DNA of 64,000 nucleotides, from positions 1 through 64,000 of the forward strand of contig NZ_LYCS01000003.1 of the NCBI RefSeq assembly GCF_001659985.1. The letters are read 5' to 3'. The first letter of the stretch is position 1, and every line of letters starts with the position of its first letter. Made by a program: the position numbers and the translations under genes. Origin of the DNA: Oceanobacillus sp. Castelsardo (GTDB taxonomy: Bacteria > Bacillota > Bacilli > Bacillales > Amphibacillaceae). This document shows positions 25,301 to 33,146 of the stretch, piece after piece. The notes beneath the pieces are model-generated. The model worked only from the letters and a program-made list of their open reading frames with translations, did no database searches and was not told where the DNA came from.

Positions 25301-26928
25301 ATATAGTATGGCGTAATATCTTCCATCTTACTTTCGTTTGTAGCGATGCGTGTTTCAATTTCATTTTCTATGTACGCTGAAACTTCTTTCATTTCATTCT
25401 GATTCGTAGCGATGAACCGGAACTTATTATCATTACTCCACACATGCGGCAACCACTTCGTAAAACCAAAATCTTCTTCCTCTTCCTCATCATAAATAAA
25501 GATCATTTTGACTTCATCGTAGCTATATAATGTTGCCAATTGGAAGATAAGGCCTTTTGCAAAGGAAAGAGTCTGCTTTCTATCGCCAATCACACCAGAA
25601 ATATGATTTTCAAATAAGGATAACGTGATCGGAATGTCGTTTAAAATTTTTGGTGATTCACATAACGTGTACAATTCTTCTTGCAAATTATCATCATCAA
25701 TCGAGAACTTTTTCTCCGAATAATTAATATCCGCATTTAAAAGTCCCTGACCTAAACCAATTCTCAACTTCAAGAAGTCGTTCTGTCCAAATCCACGTTC
25801 CCATAAATTCCGGTCGACATTTTCAATTCTATGTATGAGTTCCGTCACAGGCGGATGATTTTCCCGCAAAATTTCTTCCTGTTTCTCTATTTCTTCATTA
25901 AAAAGGACAGCAATTTTATTCAAATATTGCTTGTACTTTTCTTGGCGAACCTTTTCCTTTTTGCGCCTGCGCTTTCGATCGAACTTTTTCGTCAAAATCG
26001 GCCAAAGAATCGTACCGAGTAACATGCTGATGGACATAACTACGGAGGGAATCGCTCTTGTGAAATCCCCATATTCCATCGCACGATTGACAGCAAAAAT
26101 CGCCGTAGCCATCGACGCCATTCCCATCGTCATCGAAGGACCTAACACTAACATTAACGGCATTTCTTCCCCAATCGCGTCTGGTGGCGGTGAATCGACT
26201 TTAAACTGTTTCCTCTCGACATCCCTCTTAAAGCGAGGAGATCGATAGAAATAATCTACCTCAGGTGCCTCAAATTCCTCTTCCTCATCAATTAATTCCA
26301 CTTTTTGACTAACAAAAGGCTTTAACATCTGTTGAGACACCGTACCATCCGGATTGTTGAAGGAAATAAATTGACTCCCAATAATCAGTTTAAAACCCAT
26401 GATGTATATCACATCACCAATATGTAATGCCGTATGCTCCCGCTCCACTCGTCTTCCATTGACAAACGTACCATTCGTACTCCCTTTATCCGTCACCGTC
26501 CACTCCCCATGATGTACCGATAAAACCGCATGTTCCGAGGAGACAAATTTATTATTCAAAACAATATCGTTTTGACTCGATCGACCAATGGAAATGTCGA
26601 CATCTTTTCCAACTAAGAATTTCGTGAACTTTTGTCGATCATACGTACTAGGCTCTGTGAAAATATAGGACGTATTCTCACTATCCTCTTTTTTAATAGG
26701 ATAAATACTCAAAGGTTCGAGCACCGTATTTCGAACCGGTTTGTCATTACCGCCAATCAGTTTTACTTCCTTATTCGACTTTAAAATCCACTCCCCATTA
26801 ATTCCCTCAATCCCCATTACCTTTTTCTTCTTGTTATCAAAAAATTCATCAATCCAATACTGCCCTCTTACTTTCTCAGGTAATGTAATGGAATGGATAT
26901 TCTCTCTGTTTAATAAAGTAACAATCAT
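22342..26928 (-). CDS. essC: T7SS FtsK/SpoIIIE-type motor ATPase with FHA domain
   Basis: 1528 residues from the ATG at 26928 (GAGGGG 9 nt upstream); a longer frame extends upstream into repeat DNA and is rejected. One clear FHA domain lies at about 104-185 (GRSSQND at 115-121, SSEH at 130-133, GSTNGTFVNG at 149-158). Two transmembrane helices follow (about 257-280 and 292-313). The first ATPase domain has Walker A GMTGSGKSE near residue 706 and Walker B LFIISDEF; the second has GSAGSGKTT near 1052 and LLDFASETL; the third, C-terminal domain lacks a clear Walker A. This is the EssC/YukBA layout, the motor and membrane channel of T7SS. The N-terminal 100 residues may be a degenerate first FHA. 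Its FHA domain could read phospho-threonines made by the kinase of this locus (inference). Confidence 0.93.
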   Translation of the reverse strand: MIVTLLNRENIHSITLPEKVRGQYWIDEFFDNKKKKVMGIEGINGEWILKSNKEVKLIGGNDKPVRNTVLEPLSIYPIKKEDSENTSYIFTEPSTYDRQKFTKFLVGKDVDISIGRSSQNDIVLNNKFVSSEHAVLSVHHGEWTVTDKGSTNGTFVNGRRVEREHTALHIGDVIYIMGFKLIIGSQFISFNNPDGTVSQQMLKPFVSQKVELIDEEEEFEAPEVDYFYRSPRFKRDVERKQFKVDSPPPDAIGEEMPLMLVLGPSMTMGMASMATAIFAVNRAMEYGDFTRAIPSVVMSISMLLGTILWPILTKKFDRKRRRKKEKVRQEKYKQYLNKIAVLFNEEIEKQEEILRENHPPVTELIHRIENVDRNLWERGFGQNDFLKLRIGLGQGLLNADINYSEKKFSIDDDNLQEELYTLCESPKILNDIPITLSLFENHISGVIGDRKQTLSFAKGLIFQLATLYSYDEVKMIFIYDEEEEEDFGFTKWLPHVWSNDNKFRFIATNQNEMKEVSAYIENEIETRIATNESKMEDITPYYIVFAMSKKLANRAEMLKQVYAKKENLHISVLTFYDEIKNLPKECTMVVELDDNQTGKLFDKSDITGETTSFKPDLELGADATDLSVKLANIPLDAAENSFNLPKTVTFLEMFGVGKVEHLNALTRWKDNDPTKSLEAPVGVDTLGDLFKLDLHEKFHGPHGLVAGMTGSGKSEFIIAYILSLAVNYHPDEVAFILIDYKGGGMAKSFENLPHTAGIITNLDGAAIKRSLVSIESELKRRQAIFAEASKKVGESNIDIYKYQKLYREKIVVEPLQHLFIISDEFAELKTQQPEFMTQLVSAARIGRSLGIHLILATQKPSGVVDDQIWSNSKFRVSLKVQEKADSMDMLKRPDAAELTDTGRFYLQVGYNELFEMGQSAWAGAPYYPSDKVVVEKDDSVVVIDRNGRSLKQAKVDKRKFFTNPKKQLDVITDYLNNIAAEEQIQVRPLWLEPIPAMILLERVKEKYKITRDASFDLNPVIGEYDDPARQRQGVLRLPLSEEGNTIVYGSAGSGKTTFLNTMVYSLMQDHTPEEVNIYLLDFASETLRAFAKAPHVGDVILSYDSEKVSNLFKMLQKEVEFRKKRFADYGGDLTSYVRATGEKIPSIVVAINNFAAFTETYEEKEEAVSYLSREGKKYGIYFVLTALGTNAVRFRLMQNFKQLLVLQVNDEADYSAILGKTNGLFPSKHKGRGLVKKEEIYEFQIAHITEKPVPFQFIQSESIKLQEEWKGTSAKKIPILPEQVDREFLSEYVEPNQGLTVPIGVEKHSLKVHSYPFDKNYIQMILSAENDHQRFAQDLATFIADHYDDDVTVIDGVGSFTNRETRATYYATTTEFEQAVTAMFDLVVYRNNTYKDALEHGVEPEEFEHKVIIINSIVALKNALSNEGAEKLGLILEKGEAKYNITFILSEQSKNLSSITFDKWYKRHINPGDGIWVGSGISEQYHLKPTKLTAEMRDDIPSAFGFSLIKGKGVMVKLLNSEKENGDE

Positions 26929-27027
26929 TTTCAAAATCCCCTCTAGACCGTCCGGAAAAACCATATATATGTGGGTTTGACATAAAATGTCATCATTACA
27001 ATTTATTGGATACCAGTACTTGTACAG

Positions 27028-27321
27028 AATATCAGCATTCACTCGCAAGATATCAGCACTCGTATCTCAGATATCAGCATTCGCTCACTGGATATCAGTA
27101 CTCGTATCCCAGATATCAGCATTCACTCACTGGATATCAGTACTCGTATCCCAGATATCAGCATTCGCTCACTGGATATCAGCACTCGTATCCCAGATAT
27201 CAGCATTCACTCACTGGATATCAGTACTCGTATCCCAGATATCAGCATTCGCTCACTGGATATCAGCACTCGTATCCAAGATATCAGCATTCGCTCACAA
27301 GATATCAGCATTCGCACGTAT
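27028..27321. repeat. 21-bp tandem array, family II, upstream of essC
   Basis: Fourteen contiguous 21-bp units with core GATATCAGC, mostly alternating a CATTCGCTCACTG half and a ACTCGTATCCCA half, so a 42-bp order is visible. It starts 100 bp upstream of the essC start and thus borders the T7SS locus on its promoter side. The rest of 26929-27743 holds no gene; 27322-27740 is AT-rich with no motif I can name. Confidence 0.9.
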
Positions 27322-27743
27322 CAATAGAAATGAAACACAGTTCCCTAGGATAAATGTCCTAATTCCAATTTTTTTACATGTAAAGTTTATGTAAATTTAT
27401 ACAACTTTCTCCAAAAAACACTATAATTTAGTAAAAATCTAGTAAATAGGATGTTCCGCCCACTAACCCCTATCTTTATCCTCATCTAGTTGCCCTATAT
27501 TAAATAGGTACTGAAACATGACAGTTTAATCAGATAGGTTTTTATACATAAAATCATTCTATTAAAACTTACCTATACGAAAAAGTGCTAAAAGTCGTAG
27601 GATAATTGGTACGCGTATGTTACATTCGCCCCATACAATTGGTAAATATTTCATAATACATTCAGCTGGTTGTGGAATGCATAAGTTTGATTTTTAGATA
27701 AAGACAGAATAATTAACGGATCCTTCTACAAATAACGAACAAA

Positions 27744-27776
27744 AAAGGCGAGAAACTACAAAATGTAGAATCTCAC
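27744..27776 (-). terminator. Intrinsic terminator after tagO
   Basis: On the minus strand GGTGAGA..CTACA / TGTAG..TCTCGCC forms a stem with a small internal mismatch, followed by TTTTTT. It begins at the tagO stop codon and separates tagO from the T7SS locus. Confidence 0.8.
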
Positions 27777-27777
27777 C

Positions 27778-28872
27778 TCAGCCACTTTCTTCACTTTCCT
27801 TACATCGTTTCTTTTTTCGTATAAATTTTAAAACTCCGTCGATAATTGGCCGTTTTCCGCCCAAAACAATTCCTGTTAATTCGGCAAATATATGCAATAC
27901 TAAATAAACAAGCAAGGATACAACGATTAATGTCGTTAATTGTGCATAATTAAATAAAATAGCGAGTCCTCCGAAAAGGATGCTAAAAGCATAAATAATC
28001 ATTACAGTTTGTCGATGTGTGAAACCCGCTTCAATTAATCGATAATGAATATGCTTATTATCCGGTTGCATAATTTTTTCCTTATTCTTGGCTCGACGAT
28101 AAATTGCAAATAACGTGTCGAAAATTGGGACAGCGAGCACAATAACCGGAATGATGAAGCTAAAGAATGCTACTTCTTTAAACAATCCTAATATCGAAAC
28201 AACGGATATCATGTACCCGAGGAAATTCGATCCGCTGTCACCCATATAAATTTTCGCTGGGTAGAAATTATGAAATAAAAATCCGATATTTGCACCAATT
28301 AAAGCAATAGAAAGATAGGCTACCATCACTTGTCCATCCATCAGTGACATAATAAAAATACTAATAAGGGCAATACCCGATACTCCGGTAGCAAGTCCAT
28401 CTAGGCCATCAATTAAATTAATGGCATTCGTAATTCCTACAACCCACAATACAGTAATTAACACACTAAAAAATCCGAGTTCAATGGTCCCAATAAAGGG
28501 TACCGTAAATCGTTCAATAATTAACCCAGCATTCACTAGAAAAGATGCCGCAATTAATTGTCCAGTTAGTTTTGCAATTGGAGTAATCGCATACTTATCA
28601 TCGATTGCCCCAGTTAATAATACAACAAACCCACCAATTAAAATTTCTGGAAGTTGATGATGGCTTGGATGAATATTAATTATTGCCAGAAAAAAACCTG
28701 CAAAAATAGCTAATCCGCCTAATCTCGGAGTTACAACTTTATGAATCTTACGTTCGTTTGGAAAATCAACTGCTCCTATTTTAATAGCTAATTTTTTTAC
28801 TGGAATTGTTAATAATAACGATGCAACGAGTGCGATAAAAAATGCGATCGACAAATCGACATAATTAAACAT
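27778..28872 (-). CDS. tagO: Undecaprenyl-phosphate N-acetylglucosaminyl 1-phosphate transferase
   Basis: 364 residues, polytopic membrane protein of the MraY/WecA/TagO family (B. subtilis TagO is of similar size). Conserved motifs are the DDK site (AIDDKYAI), NLIDGLDGLATG, MGDSGSNFLG and the HIHYRL loop. It transfers GlcNAc-1-phosphate from UDP-GlcNAc to undecaprenyl phosphate on the inner membrane face, the first step of wall teichoic acid and related polymers. A clear RBS TAGGAG precedes the ATG. It is a single-gene unit, divergent from the subunit-c-like gene, with its own terminator. Confidence 0.9.
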   Translation of the reverse strand: MFNYVDLSIAFFIALVASLLLTIPVKKLAIKIGAVDFPNERKIHKVVTPRLGGLAIFAGFFLAIINIHPSHHQLPEILIGGFVVLLTGAIDDKYAITPIAKLTGQLIAASFLVNAGLIIERFTVPFIGTIELGFFSVLITVLWVVGITNAINLIDGLDGLATGVSGIALISIFIMSLMDGQVMVAYLSIALIGANIGFLFHNFYPAKIYMGDSGSNFLGYMISVVSILGLFKEVAFFSFIIPVIVLAVPIFDTLFAIYRRAKNKEKIMQPDNKHIHYRLIEAGFTHRQTVMIIYAFSILFGGLAILFNYAQLTTLIVVSLLVYLVLHIFAELTGIVLGGKRPIIDGVLKFIRKKKRCKESEESG

Positions 28873-29025
28873 ATTATTCTCCTAATGTTGCAATATCTTC
28901 TACTTAGTTTTACCTTTTCCTACTAAATTATAGCTAATTCTAACTGATATTAGAAATTTAAATTGCTTTTTTCATTCCCAGGCAGGAATATTTATGGTAA
29001 TTTATGTCTTGGGAGGTGACAAATT

Positions 29026-29430
29026 TTGACATACATACCTGTACTAGCTGCCGCGATTGCTGCGATTGGAATTTTATTTTTTTTCAAAAGAAATTTAGAA
29101 AAGATTAAAGAAAACCCAGCAATGATAGAGAAATACCAGACGAAGCTTTTCATCGGTTCTGCCATTAGTGAAGCTATCCCAATTGTTTTAATCATTATAG
29201 GATTCGTAAATATCGAACCAATTGGGTCGGTCGATGAACTAATTGTGCCGTTCACCATCATTATCGGACTTATTGTATTTGCTATTATTTATATTTTCTT
29301 ACAGTCACGCATAGATGTAGATGAAAACGCAAAATCCGTAGTACGAAACTTCGGATTAATATCAATCGGGCTCGTAATAGCAATCCCAGTAATATCATTA
29401 GTCATGCTATTGATGATGGTACCTCAATGA
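29026..29430 (+). CDS. Four-helix membrane protein resembling ATP synthase subunit c
   Basis: 134 residues, TTG start, GGGAGGTGA 6 nt upstream. Residues 7-60 align by eye with AtpE of this genome: LAAAIA, then NLEKIKENPAMIEKYQ against [16 protein letters not shown], then KLFIGSAISEAIPIVLI against [17 protein letters not shown]. The ion-binding Glu (SEAIP) and its context are kept, but the Gly-rich helix 1 (GxGxG) of true subunit c is replaced by bulky residues and two further hydrophobic helices follow. It stands alone between tagO and the ThrE genes. It cannot be a normal c-ring subunit; function unknown. Confidence 0.75.
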   Translation: MTYIPVLAAAIAAIGILFFFKRNLEKIKENPAMIEKYQTKLFIGSAISEAIPIVLIIIGFVNIEPIGSVDELIVPFTIIIGLIVFAIIYIFLQSRIDVDENAKSVVRNFGLISIGLVIAIPVISLVMLLMMVPQ

Positions 29431-29736
29431 GACAGAGGGACAGGTACCTCGTCCCAAAGTTTATAAATAATGAAGAACAGGAATCCTCGTCTCTACGTTT
29501 CACGATTTCCTACCTACACGATTGACTGTAATGAGGATTCCTCCAAGAACACCAAAACATCATTCCCCATAACCTAACAATATTCCCCAGGAAATATTCA
29601 TTTTCATGGATATTTCCCATTATCCTCTATAAGACTACCCGTAGATACAATTACTGCAAATCATTTCTATTCCCTTTCCTTTCTACCCAAGTAGACTTAT
29701 AATATATTCAAATTATTTGATTGGTAGGTAATTTAA
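29431..29736. other. Intergenic region with inverted sequences
   Basis: No gene seen. Just after the stop is GGGACAGGTACCTCGTCCC, a semi-palindrome, and further on AGGAATCCTC and GAGGATTCCT form a 10-bp inverted repeat about 60 nt apart. Neither has a T run, so they are not clear terminators. The AT-rich right part presumably carries the promoter of the ThrE pair. Confidence 0.5.
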
Positions 29737-30477
29737 ATGGAGAAAGCTATGATTGAGAGGGTGTGTATGCTTGCTGGAAAAATTATGCTTGTTAGCGGTG
29801 CGGAGACATACCGTGTGGAAGATACGATGAATCGAATCGCCAATTCATTTGGGGCTCCAAATGCGCAAAGCTACGCAACTCCTACAGCAATAAACTTTGC
29901 TATTGGGGCTGATTCAGAGGCGAAAATTTTACGTATTCAGAAACGATCAACAGCTGATTTAAATAAAATTGCGGAAGTGAATAGCATTTCTCGCAAAATT
30001 ACTGCTGGTGAGATAGACTTAGGAAAAGCCTTTATTCTATTACAAGAAGTGGAAAAAGGTCAGTTGTACCCAGCTTGGTTGCAGATCCTTGCTGCCGCTA
30101 TAGTCAGTGGTTGTTTCGCCGTTATGTATGGTGGGGATTGGGATAACTTTCTGCCAGCATTAATTGCAGGAGGGATAGGATTTGCCGGAATGATAGGATT
30201 TGAAAGATTTGTCGAAATCCGCTTTCTAGCAGAGTTTCTCGGTGCCTTTTTAATCGGAATCTCTTCCCTTCTTTTTATCCATTACAGATTTGGTACTTCT
30301 CTCGACCTTGTAATTATTGGTGCAGTTATGCCGCTCGTTCCAGGCTTACTCATCACTAACGCAATGCGAGACTTAATGGCTGGTCACTTGGTGGCAGGGG
30401 TTTCTAAAGGCGTCGAAGCATCATTAACTGCGGTTGCGATTGGTGCTGGTATTGCAACGATTTTTGCTTTTATGTAA
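29737..30477 (+). CDS. ThrE-family exporter, larger subunit (YjjP-like)
   Basis: 246 residues. The cytosolic N-terminal part (about 1-110) has the ThrE/DUF1212 signature (ERVCMLAGKIMLVSGAETYRVEDTMNRIA); five hydrophobic helices follow (about 116-245), with PLVPGLLITNAMRD typical of the family. ThrE of Corynebacterium exports threonine and serine; YjjP/YjjB of E. coli export succinate; so the substrate here is open. The next gene, 18 bp downstream, supplies the second half, giving a split version of the one-chain ThrE. Confidence 0.85.
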   Translation: MEKAMIERVCMLAGKIMLVSGAETYRVEDTMNRIANSFGAPNAQSYATPTAINFAIGADSEAKILRIQKRSTADLNKIAEVNSISRKITAGEIDLGKAFILLQEVEKGQLYPAWLQILAAAIVSGCFAVMYGGDWDNFLPALIAGGIGFAGMIGFERFVEIRFLAEFLGAFLIGISSLLFIHYRFGTSLDLVIIGAVMPLVPGLLITNAMRDLMAGHLVAGVSKGVEASLTAVAIGAGIATIFAFM

Positions 30478-30495
30478 GAGAAGGAGGGCTATCCC

Positions 30496-30939
30496 ATGCT
30501 AATAATTTTGCCACAGTTAGTCACGAGTTTTATTGCTTCAGCAGGTTTTGGTATTATATTTAATGTACCAAAGCAATCTATCATTCAAAGCGGTCTCGTT
30601 GGGATGTTTGGTTGGATCTTTTATTATTCACTTACCGCTTATGGAATGGATGTTGTCCCGGCTACAATATTTGGTGCAGTTTTAGTTTCCATACTAAGCT
30701 ATATCTGTGCTAAAATTTACAAAACACCTATCATCGTCTTTACAGTTTCTGGAATTATTCCGCTAGTACCAGGTGGGGTTGCTTATCGAGCAATGCGACA
30801 ATTCGTGGAAAATAATTATGATTTAGCAGTGCAATTATCCGCACAAGTAATGCTTTTAGCCGGCGGAATTGCAATTGGACTAATGTTTTCAGAAGTGGTC
30901 AATCAGATTGTAAAGAAGATTTTTATTAGGAAAGATTAA
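30496..30939 (+). CDS. ThrE-family exporter, smaller subunit (YjjB-like)
   Basis: 147 residues, four to five transmembrane helices, motif SGIIPLVPGGVAYRAMR, matching the ThrE_2/DUF3815 half of the ThrE exporters. RBS AAGGAGGG precedes the ATG. It is co-transcribed with the YjjP-like gene and should form a complex with it in the membrane. The substrate is a small amino acid or organic acid, not determined by sequence. Confidence 0.85.
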   Translation: MLIILPQLVTSFIASAGFGIIFNVPKQSIIQSGLVGMFGWIFYYSLTAYGMDVVPATIFGAVLVSILSYICAKIYKTPIIVFTVSGIIPLVPGGVAYRAMRQFVENNYDLAVQLSAQVMLLAGGIAIGLMFSEVVNQIVKKIFIRKD

Positions 30940-31062
30940 CACAAAAGTCGTTATAAAATTCCAAATAAACTTTTATATAAAAAGTTTTATTAATCATTTG
31001 CTATAATTTTCTGTTTTCTCTATTATAGTAAGTATATACTTTTTTAAGCGGGGGAATTCAAA

Positions 31063-32541
31063 ATGAATGAAAATACACAGCAACCCAAAGTTGTTTTTGT
31101 TATATTTGGTGCAACTGGAGACTTAGCGAAGCGTAAACTATTCCCTTCCATTTATAACCTTTATAAAAAAGGTAATTTAAGTGAAAACTTCGCAGTTGTA
31201 GGGTTGGCACGTAGACCTTGGACAAATGAAATTTTGCGCGAGAATGTAGAAAGTTCTATCCGCAAAGCTACTTCTACTGAAGAAGAGTTAAGTGATTTCA
31301 TTTCCCATTTCTATTATCAATCGTTTGATGTTACAGATGATTCTACATACGATGGTCTAAATAAATTGATCATCGATTTAGAAGGAAAATATGAAACAGA
31401 TGGTAACCGTCTATTCTATCTAGCAATGGCACCTAACTTCTTCGGCTTAATCGCGAAAAAACTAAAAGAATATGGTCTAAAAGAATCTGCTGGTTGGACT
31501 CGTCTAATTATCGAAAAACCATTTGGAACGAATTTAGATACAGCGAAGGAATTGAACAATGAAATCCGCGAAGCATTTGAGGAAGATCAAATCTATCGTA
31601 TTGACCATTACCTAGGAAAAGAAATGGTCCAAAATATTGAGGTCATTCGTTTTGCTAATGGAATATTCGAGCATTTGTGGAATAACCAATTTATCTCGAA
31701 TATCCAAATTACGGCAAGTGAAGTACTTGGGGTAGAAGATCGTGCTCGTTACTACGATGAATCCGGTGCTGCACGTGACATGTTGCAAAACCACATTTTA
31801 CAAATGGTTGCCCTTCTTTTAATGGAGCCACCAATTAAGTTAACAACGGAAGAAATTCGTTCAGAAAAAATCAAAGTACTTCGTGCGCTTCGAAAAATCG
31901 GCCCTGATAAAGTGTACAAATATTTTGTTCGTGGACAATATGACGCTGGGGAGATTGATAATGAGGCTGTACCAAGTTACCGTGAAGAACATGAAGATCT
32001 TGCTTTCTCCAATACAGAAACATTTGTAGCAGGTAGACTTCTTGTCGATAACTACCGTTGGGCTGGCGTACCAATTTATGTACGTACTGGAAAACGCATG
32101 GCAGAGAAAACGATTAGTATCGTCGTTCAATTTAGAGATATTCCAATGAACTTGTATTACGAATCACATAAGCAACGATATCCAAACTTGCTTAGAATTA
32201 ATATCCAACCTGATGCTGGCGTTACCCTTACGATTAACGCGAGTAAAGAAGGAACTGGATCATTAGCAGAGCCAATCGAATTAACATACAATCAAAATGA
32301 TGTTCCTGGAATCAACACTCCAGAAGCATATGAAAAATTATTGTATGATTGCACGATTGGGGATGCAACAAACTTTACCCACTGGGATGAAGTAGCATTA
32401 TCTTGGGAATTCGTTGATCCTATTTTAGAAACATGGGCAGCGAAACAACCAAGCTTCCCTAACTATAAATCCGGATCCATGGGACCAAAAGCAGCAGACG
32501 AACTGCTTGAAAAAGATGGTTTCCATTGGTGGGACGTTTAA
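31063..32541 (+). CDS. zwf: Glucose-6-phosphate 1-dehydrogenase
   Basis: 492 residues, full length. N-terminal Rossmann motif GATGDLAKRKLFPS, active-site stretch RIDHYLGKEMVQN and the family's C-terminal alpha+beta domain ending FHWWDV. It oxidises glucose-6-phosphate to 6-phosphogluconolactone, making NADPH in the oxidative pentose phosphate pathway. RBS GCGGGGGAA precedes the ATG. It is a single gene with its own terminator. Confidence 0.96.
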   Translation: MNENTQQPKVVFVIFGATGDLAKRKLFPSIYNLYKKGNLSENFAVVGLARRPWTNEILRENVESSIRKATSTEEELSDFISHFYYQSFDVTDDSTYDGLNKLIIDLEGKYETDGNRLFYLAMAPNFFGLIAKKLKEYGLKESAGWTRLIIEKPFGTNLDTAKELNNEIREAFEEDQIYRIDHYLGKEMVQNIEVIRFANGIFEHLWNNQFISNIQITASEVLGVEDRARYYDESGAARDMLQNHILQMVALLLMEPPIKLTTEEIRSEKIKVLRALRKIGPDKVYKYFVRGQYDAGEIDNEAVPSYREEHEDLAFSNTETFVAGRLLVDNYRWAGVPIYVRTGKRMAEKTISIVVQFRDIPMNLYYESHKQRYPNLLRINIQPDAGVTLTINASKEGTGSLAEPIELTYNQNDVPGINTPEAYEKLLYDCTIGDATNFTHWDEVALSWEFVDPILETWAAKQPSFPNYKSGSMGPKAADELLEKDGFHWWDV

Positions 32542-32546
32542 TATAA

Positions 32547-32588
32547 GAACCCCCTCATTCGCTTTTTGCGTGTTGAGGGGGTTTTTGT
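32547..32588 (+). terminator. Intrinsic terminator after zwf
   Basis: AACCCCCTCA ... TGAGGGGGTT stem followed by TTTTTG, starting 6 nt after the zwf stop codon. Confidence 0.9.
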
Positions 32589-32633
32589 TACTTTTAGTAG
32601 TGCCAGACACCCTGGATTCACCGCTACCATCGG

Positions 32634-33050
32634 GATGAGTGACGATACGAAATAGAAATCATATGATAGCGCAACTCATAGGACCGATGAGTGACGGAAC
32701 GAGATAGAAATCATATGATAGCGCAACTCATAGGACCGATGAGTGGCGGAACAAGATAGAAATCATATGACAGCGCGACTCATTGACCCGATGAGTACCG
32801 GAACGAAATAAAAATCATATGGTAGCGCGACTCATAAGCCCGATGAGTACCGGAACGAAATAAAAATCATATGGTAGCGCGACTCATTGACCCGATGAGT
32901 ACCGGAACGAAATAAAAATCATATGACAGCGCGACTCATTGACCCGATGAGTGACGGAATGAGAAAGAAATCCGAATATAGCGCAACTCATTGACCCGAT
33001 GAGTGACGGAATGAGATAAAAATCATATGATACCGCTACTCATACAAGAG
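32634..33050. repeat. 52-bp tandem array, family I
   Basis: Eight units of 52 bp, each ATGAGTGACGGAACGAGAT, then AGAAATCATATGATAGCGC, then an ACTCAT end and a short GGACC or TGACCC joint. Inverted ends ATGAGT / ACTCAT recur in every unit. The reverse complement of the array at 46.9-47.7 kb is the same family. It lies between the convergent terminators of zwf and the RND pump. No gene is present in 32589-33104. Confidence 0.9.
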
Positions 33051-33104
33051 TCGCGCGCTCATACATGAAGTTGAGCACTACGAACAGCCCCATCCCAAAA
33101 CCCC

Positions 33105-33142
33105 ACAAAAAACAAACCCACGCTATCACCTAGCGTGGGCCT
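33105..33142 (-). terminator. Intrinsic terminator after the RND pump gene
   Basis: CCCACGCT / AGCGTGGG stem with a 7-nt loop, followed on the minus strand by a T-rich run, a few bases beyond the pump stop codon. Confidence 0.85.
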
Positions 33143-33146
33143 CCCT

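Noticed and set aside
26929-27394. Open frames upstream of essC and a 40-codon N-terminal extension of essC
   Set aside because: They run into the 27.0-kb repeat array; the ATG at 26928 has a good ribosome site and a sensible N-terminus.
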